Below, piece by piece: positions 47,601 to 61,962 of a DNA stretch of 64,000 nt. This stretch comes from Hemicordylus capensis. Its lineage: Eukaryota > Chordata > Lepidosauria > Squamata > Cordylidae. The stretch spans positions 150,656,857-150,720,856 of the forward strand of contig NC_069657.1 in the NCBI RefSeq assembly GCF_027244095.1. The letters are read 5' to 3'. Under the pieces are notes generated by a model. That model did not search any database and was not told where the DNA came from. It saw nothing but the letters and a program-made list of their open reading frames with translations. The number at the start of each line of letters is the position of its first letter. Positions within the stretch are counted from its first letter, which is position 1. The position numbers and the translations under genes were made by a program.

Positions 47601-50600
47601 ATACAAGCCATAAACACCTGGGCTATACCTGTTATCAGATACACTGCAGGAATAATAGACTGGACCCAGGCAGAGCTAGAGACGATAGATCGTAAGACCA
47701 GGAAAATCATGACCATCAATCATGCTCTGCACCCCCGCAGTGATGTAGATAGGCTCTACCTCCCTTGCAGCTCAGGTGGAAGAGGAATGCTGCAAGTCCA
47801 TCAAACAGTAGAGGAGGAGAAAAGAGGCCTTGAAGAATATATCAAGGACAGTGAAGAAGATGCACTTAAAATGGTCAAGAACGAGAAACTATTCAACACC
47901 AATGAAACAAAGCAGGCCTACAAGAAAGAACAAGTCAAGAACCAAGCAGAAAAATGGAAAAATAAGCCCCTGCATGGTCAATATTTGCACAATATAAGTG
48001 GCAAATCAGATATCACCAAGACCTGGCAATGGCTTAAGAATGGCAACTTGAAGAAAGAAACAGAGGGTTTAATACTGGCTGCACAAGAACAGGCACTAAG
48101 AACAAATGCAATAAGAGCAAAAGTCGAAAAATCAACCACAAACAGCAAGTGCCGCCTTTGTAAAGAAGCAGATGAAACAGTGGACCACCTGATCAGCTGT
48201 TGTAAGAAGATTGCACAGACTGACTACAAACAAAGGCATGACAAGGTAGCAGGGATGATACACTGGAACATCTGCAAAAAATACAAGCTACCTGTAGCCA
48301 AGAATTGTTGGGACCATAAAATTGAAAAAGTTGAAGAAAATGAAGATGTAAAAATATTATGGGACTTCCGACTACAAACAAACATCTGCCACACAATACA
48401 CCAGATATAACTGTAGTGGAGAAGAAAGAAAAACAAGTGAAAATAATCGACATAGCAATACCAGGGGATAGCAGAATAGAAGAAAAAGAAATAGAAAAAA
48501 TCACCAAATACAAAGATCTACAAATTGAAATTGAAAGGCTGTGGCAGAAAAAGACCAAAATAATCCCAGTGGTAATTGGTGCCCTGGGTGCAGTTCCAAA
48601 AGACCTTGAAGAGCACCTCAACACCATAGGGGCCACAGAAATCACCATCAGCCAATTACAAAAAGCAGCTTTACTAGGAACAGCCTATATTCTGCGACAA
48701 TATCTATAACAATTGACAATAAAATTCAGCCATCCCAGGTCCTTGGGAAGGACTCGATGTCTGGATAAAACAAACCAGTCAATAACACCTGTCTGACTGT
48801 GTAAACAAGAAATAATAATAATAATTTGATTTCTATACCGCCCTTCCAAAAATGGCTCAGGGCGGTTTACACAGAGAAATAACAAACAAATAAGATGGCT
48901 CCCTGTCCCCAAAGGGCTCACAATCTAAAAAGAAACATAAGATAGACACCAGCAACAGTCACTGGAAGTACTGTGCTGGGGGTGGATAGGGCCAGTTACT
49001 CTCCCCCTGCTAAATAAAGAGAATCACCACAGTAAAAGGTGCCTCTAAGCCCAGATCTTCAGGATATGGAGGTCCTGAAGGCCCAGATCTAGGCCCAGAT
49101 CTTCTAGGCCCAGATCTTCAGGATATGGAGGAGGGCTGATAAAAGGAAAGGTACAACAGTATTTGAATATTTTGCTGAGGACACTGGAACACTTAAGGCT
49201 GGCTCTTCCCCTTCTCCACATCTTGATCCTCTTGAAACTGGGCTGGGAAATGACTTATCTCCCAGCTCTGAACCCAAACAGTCCTAGTTTTTTCCTTTTG
49301 CCAATTCTATGCACCATTGCATTCCCTCTCTGCTTTTACATAGACTGTGAAGACCCTTCTCTTCTGGGAAGCCTTTGTTGATTTTAGCTGGTGTTCTTAT
49401 GGACTGCTGTTCTTCTGTTTATATTGTGATCATTTGTTTTTATGTTTTTTAACTGATGGCTGTTAGCCATTCTTATTAGTCATAAATGGTGCAGGTAAGA
49501 TAGAGGTGCAGGTAAGGTAATTTTGGACCCTGGATCTAATGAGCGTATACACTCCCACCCCACCCCCCACCAAATAAACATCCTCTACATATATATTCAT
49601 TTTACTACAAACCCACAGGTCTGGGCCAGAGTGTATTTGTGGGGTGGGGTGGGGGGGCAGACTACACAGCTCTCAAAGGATCAATGCATCTTCTTGATCA
49701 TTCACCACAAACCCACAGATCTGAATCATAGTGCATTTCCAAAAAATAAAATAAAAAATAAAAAAACCCAACCCCAATGGATTCACACAGCTTCTTAACT
49801 GTTCACAAACCGAGACACAACATGTGTCCCTTGCTCCACAGTTAAAACACAAAACCCACTAGGACATACAGGACATTCGTAAGGAGGAAAAATTAAAACC
49901 AAACATAAGCCCCTTGCTTCACAGTTCTCATGCAGACCTTTTGATTCACAAACTAGCTTGAACATAGTGCATGTGTAATACATAAACAAATAAATGGTTG
50001 TTTGTTTATTCAGATGTAACTGTTCCATTTTCAATAAGTACTCTAAAACTCTTTCTGGCAGCTTTATTGCAGTAGGGAAAAATTCATTACAAATCACAGG
50101 ATTGACCAATTTCCTTGAAATAAAAATATACAGAGTCCTGCTAACTTGGGCTAACTTGGGCTACATACGTGCCCAGTTTCAGAACTCTAAGCCCAGCCAT
50201 TCTGGAAATGTAAAGAGTCGGGCAAAATTGGGGGACATGCTATACTTTTTTTATGAAGGCAAAGGGAAGAATCATTCACATGGGGGTCGAATGATGGTCC
50301 AAGGGCAGGTTTCAGTTCTAGAAGTTTTTGTAACTTCCTACTATGAAAAAAGCCACTTATAGGACTTTCTGGAAGTTTATTTTATTTTTTAAAATCATAA
50401 AAAATCAAAGGATTGACCAATCTGCTTGGATTGACCAATCTGCTTCAAGATCATTACACAATGTTGTGCTAATCTGTCCTACATCTGTACCCAATTTCAG
50501 AACTCTAGACCAAGCCATTCTGGAAATAGTAAAAGGGGGTAAAAAGGGGGTGATGTTTACCATTTTTTATGAAGGCAATGGACAGATTCCTCCACATGGG

Positions 50601-53600
50601 GAGAGAATAATAGTCCAAGTGGGGGCTTCAGTTCCAGAAGTTTTTGTCATTTTCTGCCATGAAACAAGCCACTTATAGGACTTCTTTGAAGTATTTTTTA
50701 AATTCAAAAAATCATTAAAAAACAACAGAATGACCAATCTGCTTCAAAATGAATACACAGAATCCTGATAACCTGTACTACATCTGTGCCAAATTTCAGA
50801 ATGCTAGACCAAGCTATTTGGGAAATATAAAAGGGACCCTCTTTTCCTTTGGGAAACATCATGGGACCCTATAGGAGAGTGGGCATGTGGACCTGGGCCC
50901 CCAAGTCCATGGGTAAAGGTTGGTCTCTGGGTCATCTCGGAGAGATCCTGTTACTCCTTTACTGATAGAGCTACACTGGCTGCCAATAGGTTACTGGACA
51001 AAATAAAAAGTGCTAGTTATAACTTATAAAGTTCTAAATGGCTTAGGCCCTGGGTATTTAAGAGAGCGTCTTCTTCACTACGAGCCCCACTGCCCATTGA
51101 GGTCATCTCAGGAGGTCCATCTCCAGTTACCGCCAACTCATTCAGTGGCTACACAGAGACGGGCCTTCTCGGTCGCTGCCCCGAGATTGTGGAATGCGTT
51201 CCCTGATGAGATACAATCCTCCCCATCTCTGGCAATTTTCAAAAAACACTTGAAAACTCATCTTTTCGCTCAAGCTTTCTCAGCTTCCTAAATTTTTAGG
51301 TTTTAATTTCTGGTTTATTTTTAAATTTTTAAATTGTTTTAAGTTTTTGTATATGTTTTTAACTTGTTTTATGCTATTGTTAACCACCCAGAGATGAAAG
51401 TTTGGAGCGGTGTAAAAATTTGATAAATAAATAAAAATAAAATAAATATATATATTATATAAATAAATGCTGGTTCTTGGCCCTGACTTCAACAACCAGG
51501 GAGGAACTGCTGGGGCTCATGTTTTTATTTTTAAAACAAAACATACAAATCAACCATTTTGATTACTGTTTAACTCACAATACCTCACAGAATACATTAA
51601 ACCAGCATATATTTTATTTATTTATTTGATTTCTATACCGCCCTTCCAAAAATGGCTATAAATAAACAAACAAGGTCCTAATCATCACCATGCAAACATA
51701 TCTTTAAGTATATTTTAGGACTTCTTAATTCAAAAGTAGATACTAGATCCATAAGAAACAGTCATGATCATATTAAGCTTGCAATTTTCCAACTTGAATA
51801 GCTAATCTTGCCACTGTTAGCAGAAGGACAATGAGTTCTAAATTGCTTTGGACTACCAAAGACTTCAAAAACCCGAACAGCACAATAATGGTCCCAGAGC
51901 CAAAACATAACCCGTCACATCCCTCAGTGGCAGCCAGTGAGAGTGACAAGAAGGACCTTTAAAAAGTGATTACTGGCAGTACTGCTGACACCTGCAAGCC
52001 GCCACAAGAAGCAGCACCCCACAAGAAGCAGCACCCCACACAGCGGTTGCTGCAGCTCTGGCACTCACCTGATCTCTGCGCATGCACAGAGGCCAGGTGA
52101 GTGCCAGAGCCATGGCAGCTGCTGTGTGGGATGCCGGTCAGGGTGCTGCTGCTCACAGAGGCTTGCAGGTGCCACGGTACTGCAGGTAATCACTTCTTTA
52201 CCTCTCACCGCCCCCACCCCGCGCCACTGTTACCGGCCTCCAATGACCTCCCTAATAGGTTGTGAGATGCATTGCTAAAAAAGGATTATTTCAATGAAGT
52301 TCCAAAATATGTGGATCAGATCCATTCTTGGAGCCCTGCATCTCTAACATGCCTCCAGAATTACTGGGTATATATGGTGAAGCCTTGTTGGAATTAAATA
52401 ACATCAGAAGATGATTTTCTAAACATTTTCTTTTAAGTCTGTACAGTAAGTTAAACCCAACAATATCTAGCTCCAGTGGCATAGTGCTGCAGGGACGGGC
52501 AGGGACGCAGTGCATTTCAGAGGGTAATGGCCAATGGCCATTCAGAAATTCCATGCATTCCTATGGCCATTTGGAAAGAACCAGTGCATTTCAGTGGGCA
52601 TTCCCTTTCATTCATTCAAGTACTTCCCCTAGACTTTTTGTAGCAGAAACCCTCAAATTATTGCATCTATCTGAGGGGTATGGCCATTGGGATGGGCATG
52701 GCCATGGGACATGGCTGTCAGCATGGGTGTGACTATGGGGGCTGTCATGGAGAGCACCTGCGCTTCTGAATTTAGGACTACATTTCTGTCCAGCTCCATT
52801 ATCCTTTGTCAACTGCTGGGGTTCTATTATCTTTGTTTCTAATGGTACCTCTTCCTATGCTCTGACCCCTCTTACCACTCAGGATGGCAAACATCTCCAT
52901 GCATTCAATTTGTCATACCAAGTTCTCTGTTGCTGTTGTTGTTGTTGTTCCCCTCTTCCTTGCACCATCATGATTCCAACTTGCAGCCTTCTCCTGTACC
53001 TCAGGCCTTGTCTCTCTCAGCTAAGCCACTCTCTTCCTCCCTCCAGCCCAGAGCACCCTTACCTGGTGATCTCTGGCTCCATGAAGCACAGCTGCAAAGT
53101 GTCGGCCAGCTGCTGATGGACCAGACAATAGCGAATGAATGCACGGCCCTTCCCCACGGCTGTTTTTAGCTGCCAGGACAAACAAATTCACATTCTCATA
53201 TGCATTCAAAGATGGAGAAGTCTCTAAAGTTGTCACATGTGCTTCAATATTATTTATTCACTCACAGCAGGGCTGCAGAAAACTTCCCTTTTACTAATAT
53301 TGCGGTATTGACAACTCCTGTTGCATCCCATGATAGAACTGTGCCCTATGGTACTAAACCGTCATAATACTTTAAGCACCTTTAACTAGACTTATACTTT
53401 AAGTATAAGTCCAGTTATACCTGAACTTCCAAAAAGCTTTCAACAAAGTTCCTCATCAAAGACTCCTGAGAAAACTTAGCAGTCATGGGATAAGGGGACA
53501 AGTACATGTGTGGATTAGTAACTGGTTGAAGGACAGGAAACAGAGGGTAGGGATAAATGGAGAGTTTTCACAATGGAGGGAAGTAAGAAGTGGGGTCCCT

Positions 53601-56580
53601 CAGGGATCTATACTGGGACTGGTGCCTTTTAATTAATTCATAAATAATCTAGAAGCAGGAGTAAGCAGCGAGGTGGCCAGATTTGAGGATGATACCAAAC
53701 TCTTTCAGGTAGTGAAATCCAAAACAGATTGTGAAGAGCTTCAAAAGGATCTTTCCAAAATGGGTGAGTGGGCAACAAAATGGCAAATGCGGTTCAGTGT
53801 TGGCAAGTGTAAAATGATGCACACTGGGACAAAAAAACCCAACTTCAAGTATACACTGATGGGATCTGAGCGTATACGCTGGGTGACTGACCAGGAGAGA
53901 GATCTTGGGATTGTGGTGGACAGCTCGTTGAAAGTGTCGACTCAATGTGAGGCAGCTGTGAAAAAGGCCAATTCCATGCTAGGGATCATTAGGAAAGGGA
54001 TTGAAAATAAAACTGTACTATTATAATGCCCTTATACAAAACTATCTTGCGGCCACACTTGAAGTACTGTGTACAATTCTGGTGACCACATCTAAAGAAG
54101 GACATTATAGAACTAGAAAAGGTGCAGAAGAAGGCGACCAAGATGATTAGGGGCCTAGAGCACCTTTCTTATGAGGCTAGGCTACAACACCTGGGGCTAT
54201 TTAGTTTAGAAAAAAGACAATTGTGGGGAGACATGATAGAGGTCTATAAAATCATGCATGGTATGGAGAAAGTGGACAGAGAGAAATTTTTCTCCCTCTC
54301 ACATAACCAGGGGTCATCCCATGAAATTGATTGCCAGGAAATTTAGGACCAACAAACGTTTTTCACACAACACATAATCAACTTGTGGAATTCTCTGCCA
54401 CAAGATGTGGTGACAGCCAACAACCTGGATGGCTTTAAGAGGGGTTTGGATAACTTCATGGAGGAGAGGTCTATCAACGGCTACTAGTCGGAGGACTATA
54501 GGCCACCTCCAGCCTCAGAGGCAGGATGCCTCTGAGTACCAGTTGCAGGGGAGTAACGGCAGGAGAGAGAGCATGCCCTGAACTCCTGCCTGTAGGCTTC
54601 CAGTGGCATCTGGTGGGCCACTGTGTGGAACAGGATGCTGGACTAGATGGACCTTGTGTCTGATCCAGCAGGGCTGTTCTTATGTTATGTTAAGCACGAG
54701 CTATGCCTATAGCTACTTAGACCAGAACATAGTCCTTCCATGTCTTGTGAGGAAAGAGCACAGAGGCTGAATACATAAGGAGGTCATGCTCACCTGGGTT
54801 AGTGCAGCTCTACTTGGATAGAGCTACTTGTGAAAACTGCTGGGATTGGGACTGATCCTGGCGCTCCTCAGCTAGGTAGCCCATGTTTTTTACCTGGGCT
54901 ACAAGTGAGATTAGAGGGCATGAGCACACCCTCCTGCCTCACTGCCTGGTCGTGTGGGTTGCCAGACTGCTGGCAGCTCCTTTCATGTAAACAATAGAGG
55001 CTGGGGGAAGGAGCTACCTGGCCTCTAGCATTTCCCAAATGCACTTGTGCGGTGCATTATGGGATATCTGGAGGCTGGGAGTCCTGCCCCCGACTTGAGA
55101 ATTGTGTGGGTGTGTGAGTGGCAGCACCTGCAGGCAACCAGTCAGTCAGTCAGTCCTTTATTACGGTCATGGACCAGTGCATAGCTAAAACATACATACT
55201 TACATGCTTACATATAAGAAAAGAGACTCAGCATAATAAAATGGATTATAACACAATAGTACCAAGTTAAAATTAGAACAGTTATGGTGAACTCCAAATA
55301 GGTCTGACTGAAAACCTTATTAAACAGGGCACCCTCCATTGCAATCATGAAACAAGAATCACAGGGGAAGAAAAGAAAAGAACAGAACATTATTAAAAAC
55401 CTGAGCGGATAGTGCAAATGATATGACAATACCTTGCCATTTTGATGATTAGGTTGTCATCAGAACTGGACAATAAGTACTTCAAATAGAAGTCATCCAA
55501 GTGCCCGGGAAAATGTTGCAACAAAGGGGACACTAATCTTAAGCGGGTGTCCCTATAAAAGTTACAATAAAGTATGGCATGCGCAATTGTCTCCACTTGA
55601 CCAGACCCGCAAGGGCAAAGTCGAGCAGAAAAAGGGGTACCTTTAAATCTTCCCTCCATGACAGCAGATGGAAGCGCATTAAGACGGGCGAGCGTCAGAG
55701 CACGTCTAAATTTGGGGGTGGTAACTAGACAGATAGCTAGCTGGTTTAGTGTTGAAGATTTGATCCCCTAGAAAGATATTCTTAGGCAGAGAAGCGACTT
55801 CTTCCTGCAGTTCCATGTCCATGATACGTTGTTTAATCTCAATCCTGGCACGATCGTATCCCAATTTTATAATCTCATCCTGAGAGAAACCATAATGAGC
55901 CAATTTGTCAGCAATTTGGTTCTGCCACTTAAATCGGAAACAATCAGTCTTAATAAGGGGGGCCAGTCCTACGCAAGAGAAGACAAATTTTAACCAAAAT
56001 AATATGATAGTCCTCCAATAGCAAGTTTCCAATCTAATCATACCCACCTCTCGTCTAAGCGCAGCATTGGGCATGCATCGGGGGACTAACAATATAGATC
56101 TCAGAAATTTAGACTGCAGGGTTTCTAAAGCCATAAAGTTGCTGACAGGTCCTATTTGGGCTCCGTACAGCACTTGGGAGTGGACTTTAGATACAAACAG
56201 TTTAACTGCAGCGGGGAGCAGGCAACCAGCAATTATGTGTGTGGTGTGTGCGGTGGCAGGCGGGGGAGGTAGGTATGATCCTGCCTTCCCCCCAGCCCTC
56301 CCCAATTCCAGTATGAAGGTCTTGTGAATGACCTTAAGATCTTTCCTAGATTCCTAACAGAATAAATGTACACTCTTCTCACGCACATCTACAAATGGTT
56401 TGGAGGCAAATAGTAGCCCGAGGATTAACCAATCCCTTTACAAGCCTGAATTGTACTAGCATGTTTTTCACAATTAGAACCTTCCTTGTGAACTCTCAGA
56501 ACTGGTTATGTAACTAACAGCACTTCTTTACAGATTTCATGCTAGCCAATCAGGTTCAGAGAAAACAGCCTTGCCATTCA

Positions 56581-56613
<33 letters not shown>

Positions 56614-58935
56614 TGCACGTATACATGTTCAGTGAGAAAGCTCACTATATGTGCACATCAGTAGTTACTTCATTTTAACAGCAGGCAATCCTGTGGTGCT
56701 TCAAGGACTAACACATTTATTACAGCATAAACTTTCATAGACAATCTATGTGGACAATGAAGAGGATGAGTGCATGTGCACGAATGCATGTGAATACACA
56801 TGATTCAGTCAACTGAAGCAAGTGAGATTCAAGATCATGGACAGGCCCTCCAGACACACCCCATTTTCATAAGCCGGTGCTCAATTTTCTTAACACCACA
56901 TGTGCTAATTTCTCTTTATACTGACTTACTCAACCTCAGTTAAAGGCAAATAAATTAAATCTGCCATATTATTCAATTAAAGTAAAGCCCTATTCAGACA
57001 TTATGCTGCATGCGCATTCACGTGATTATGCACATGTTCATATTTTTGTACATGCGTTTATTTAGAAAGTGAACCTGGCTACAAGCAACCTGAAGGCAGG
57101 ATACAGATAGGAAGTATACTGCTGTATATGCATTCAGCATAACAACGGAATAACTGTACATGCATACAGATCTGTATCTGTGTACACTACAGACTGAACG
57201 TGCAGTGAACATAACATGTGAACAGGGCTACACCCTTAATCACATTTGAACATTCCTATTCATTTATCACAGGGAAACATTAAGATGAGGAAAAGCTGTA
57301 AAACAGATTCCTCTTTAGAGAAAAATACATAGCCCTGTTCCTTGCAGTATTTGTATATGAATGTTGACATTACAATGGAAAGGTCTGCTCCATTCCCTTA
57401 ATAGGATACCTTTGTCCACCACAGAGACTATTTCCTGTTTCCTGAAAGCAGAGCAAAGTAGAATTCTGGGACATCATTCCATAGCTTCATTGAAGAAAGA
57501 GGAAATAGTCTCTGTGTAGGAGGAAAGTATGGAATGTACATCAAGAATGTGTGAACAGTTCAAAAGTATGGCACACCGTCTTAAATAACCCCAGGGGGTT
57601 GTTGCTTTGGTTGAAATGAACATCATTATTTGAGCTACAGAACACTTTCATACCATCTCTTCTCTCTGCCTTCAGCCTACATATCCCATGGTAGAATAGG
57701 TAAACGAGTCATACCTTGTCCAGAGAGGCAATGTGCTGTACTCCCGCATGCGTATGACTCTGCAGCTTTGTCAGGACCCGGCACAGAAAGTCCCAATAAT
57801 CCTTCCTCTGCCCCAAAAGGCTCCTCTTCTCCTTCATATCATACTGGATCATGCATGGGGGAGAATATGCAGGGAAAGACATTAAAAGCTGCTTGGGTCT
57901 ACAAAGAGGAGAATGAAGCAGATGCTAGTCAATGAGGGCTGTGGTTCTGGGAACAGGAAACAGAAGCTAATCCTGAGCCTAATTTGAGCCAGGGCAGACT
58001 CACTAGGGCTGAGCTTAGAAACCTGATTGCAATGCTAAGCTTGCCTTGTAATATGTAAAATGCTTCTACAAAAGTCAGAGAGCCTCTGAACATGTGCAGA
58101 TTGCCTTCTGCTCCTACAAAGGAACCATAACCAGCACATACATACAACTCTCAATCCTCCTTTCCCTCTCTAATGAATTACTGGACTCAAGGTTTGGATA
58201 AACTGAAGCAAAAGCTTGAAGGACAGCTTGTGTGGTGGTCAAATGTTTAAAGTTTGGTCAGCTTAAAAAGTCCAGCTCCATGTTTCTAAAGTCTAAGAGT
58301 CCCATTGTATAGCAGGCTCTTTATTGTATGAGAGTGTGTTGAATTTCCTTTGTGGATAAGTCCCATAGGAGAAGCCTCAAATTCCAACCCATTTGTGTTC
58401 TTTAAAATAGTGCCAACTCCATTTTGAGTGTTCTGCAAATTTTATTCTTGCCAGGCAACCAAGAAGTGATGCCAAGTATACCTATATCTTTCCTTAGTCA
58501 AGCAAATGCCCCAAAGTACTTAGCTCACACTTCCTCTCCTTTGCATAAAGAGTCAAGAGTTAGGCTATCTTCCCTGATTGGCGGCTGCAAGCTTACCACT
58601 GGATACCTGTGTCTGTCATGGACCAGTCAAAAATGGTTTGGACCCTCCTCTCTCCCTATCAGGCAATAGCCCTGTTCGGGTGTTATGCAGGTGCTGCACG
58701 TGCATACAGCATCCCTGAAAACATGCTTAAAGCTCCACCCTGATGCACATAAAACCCCACCTCAATCTCCTCACTTATAATGTTTGTCTGTGGAGACAAA
58801 TGCTGTACAAATTGGAAAGATCCTCCCTGTGATCAGAGTGCTGGCGGGGAGAGCAGCACTCTCTGTGGCAGGACTCTCCACAAGTACAACATTTGTCTCG
58901 GCAGAGAAATGCAGTCAGCATGGAGAACAAGGGCT

Positions 58936-58971
<36 letters not shown>

Positions 58972-61919
58972 ATATTTTTACACCGCCCAAAACTTACGTC
59001 TCTGGGCAGTTTACAACAAGATTAAAAGTAAAACATTAATTAAAAACAAAACCAAAAATTTAAAATCAAGAAATTTAAAGCATAATTTAAAATTTAAAAC
59101 AATATTCTAAAAACAACATTAAAACAATCAAAACAATATCAGTTAAAAGTCTGGGTGAAGAAATGCGTCTTTAGAGACTTTTAAAAACATGTCAGAGATG
59201 TGGAGGCTCTTTTTTTCACTAGGGAGCACATTCCAAAGCCTCGGGGCAGCAATGGAGAAGGCCCATCACTGAGTAGCCACCAGACGAGCTGGTGGCAAAT
59301 GCAGATGAACCTTTCCTGATGATCTCAATGGGCGGTGGGGTTCATAACGAAGAATACGTTCTCTTAAAAACCCAGGGCCCAAGCTGTTTAGGGCTTTATA
59401 GCTTATGACCAACACCTTGTATTTTGCCTGGAAACATATTGGCAGCCAGTGTAACTCCTTCAATATGGGAGCAATATGGTTTCTCCTGGATGACCCAGAG
59501 ACCAGCCTGGCTGCCGCATTCTGGTTCAACTGTAGTTTCCGGACTACGTACAAGGGCAGCCCCACATTGAGCGCATTGCAGAAATCCAGTCTCCTTGGAG
59601 CACCCTGTTGTAACTTAGATCTGTTTGACTTTGCACATGTTACATGGTGGATACTTGGACATAGGAAACATAGGAAACTGCCATATACTGAGTCAGACCA
59701 TTGGTCTATCTAGCTCAGTATTGTCTTCACAGACTGGCAGCGGCTTCTCCAAGGTTGCAGGCAGGAATCTCTCTCAGCCCTATCTTGGAGATGCCAGGGA
59801 GGGAACTTGGAACCTAGATGCTCTTTCCAGAGCAGCTCCATCACCTAAGGGGACTATCTTACAGTGTTTGCATGCGATTGATTAAGTGCCGTCAAGTCGG
59901 TGTTGACTCTTAGCAACGACATAGATAGATTCTCTCCTTACATGTTCACATGTAGTCTCCCTTTAAAATGTAAACCAGGGCAGACTCTGAATGAGCTCCC
60001 CAGCTAGGTGAACCTTAGCCTGTAATATATCCTATGGTTCTATGATTTAATACAAATCACACAAGCTGGTCTTATGCTTGAAAAGAATTTGTAGAATATG
60101 CAGGCAAGACTTTTAAACTAGTGGACAGAGAAGCACAAAAGTACAGGATGCTTCACAGGTTGCAGAATTAGTGGCTCATCCACTTTAAGTGGATGAACCA
60201 CTAATCCTGCAACCTGTGAAGCATCCTGTGATACTCATGAAGTACCGTACAACCTATGATCAGCAAATGATGCTTAAAACAAAACAAAACAAAAAAACCC
60301 TGTATCACCCTCCAAAGCCCTGGTGGGTCTCATACCTGCAGTAGAAACTCAAGCTGGGCGCAGAATTGCTGCAATTCCTGACTACCATCTGTCACTGGTA
60401 GCCCCTGTTGTTGGTAATTCTTGTTTAATTCATCTACGGTACCTAGTCAGAGAAAAGGATGCAATAAATTAACAAAAACATGGAACTTCCCAGCTTTGCT
60501 GTATAGTATGCTGCTCGCAGACAGGCCATCTAGAACCAAAGCTATTCTCATCAGTGCTGAAAAAGAGCAAGCTCTGCAGCAAGAGCACAGAGAGCTCCTT
60601 CTCTTGGGGGCTATTTAGCAGACCATTTAGCAGACCAGCTTTTAAGGAGATATGAACCTTCAAATGGGCATGAGGCCAAATCCTGCCCAATCATCCTAGC
60701 TTGGCAGATACACTTTCTGATCTTCATGTCGGTACATGGGTCACAGTGACAGAGGTCCAACACTAGCCTGCATATTTGCTACAACAGCCCTGTTCGCATG
60801 TGAATGTGTTATAGAAATAAACATGTGAAGTGGGGGGTAATCACACTTACTGGCTCCGCCCAGATCTCCATGCATTCAAGGGGTCCCATGTGCCCAGAAT
60901 CTATGCACATATCGTTGACCATCGGTAGACTCTTATATGACTGTTCCATACTCTGGATACCAAATGGAGGGTATAGATCATGTATACAGAAGCGTATGGG
61001 CTTTGGGATGTATACATGTAGGTAACATGCACACCCCAGTCATAGAGAGGTCAGGACAGAGCCAGGAGGCATGATCTTTATTCCTCTTCTGTGAGTCCAT
61101 GTTTACACAGAGGAATGTGTAACCGGAGTTTATAATAACAGCCTGTGGTCCCAGGTTCAAACTTTGGCATCTCCAGACAGGGCTGAGAAAAGCCTTTTTT
61201 TTTTTTTTTTTGCACAAACATACTAGTTGCTGGTGTAAAAGCATGCAAGCTTTAAAGGAATACACAAAGTGTTCACTGGGTGAATTCTCTCCTTTTGAGT
61301 TGCTTCTTCTCTCAATGTGGTAAGCTGGGACCTTTTCTGTGACTTCATGACAAGTTCTTTCCTGGCTTGAGTCACTCATCAGTGACACATGATTCCAGCC
61401 TCAGGGAGATTAAGCCCCTTGAAGACCAAGCTCAAAATTACACATAAAGAAGGGCCATAGTTCCATGGTACAGCAATATCTTGTATTATATGAATAATGC
61501 CATATTCAGTCCCTGGTATTTTCAGTTTAAAAGATGGAGGCTGCAGAGCTGGGAAAGGTCTTTGTTTGAAAGCCAGGGAGAACTAGACCTATTAGAGGAT
61601 TAGGGATGATCTGAACACCACCATTTTTTATACTGCATAAAGGGAGCCAGTGTGGTGCAGTGGATTAGGGCATGGGGAGACAGTTGTGTGGGGGCCCACT
61701 GCCTTGGCCCCCCCCCGGCAAGTCACATGGCTGACTTCCCCAGCTGCACACCCGCCAGGCTTCCTTCAGTTGTATTCATCCCCCGAAATTGATGTGAGTG
61801 TTAAGACCTGGAGCTGCCAGAACAGCATGTCTTTCTTTAGTACCATTAAATGACTTGCATCGTCCACAATTTACAAAACCTTTTTAAAAATAATTTAAGA
61901 TGATGTTCTGTTGTGGCAC

Positions 61920-61962
<43 letters not shown>

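Noticed and set aside
57630-57935. 101-codon + strand frame with proline/serine-rich sequence
   Set aside because: It overlaps the RUN-domain exon at 57715-57843 on the other strand and is its shadow.
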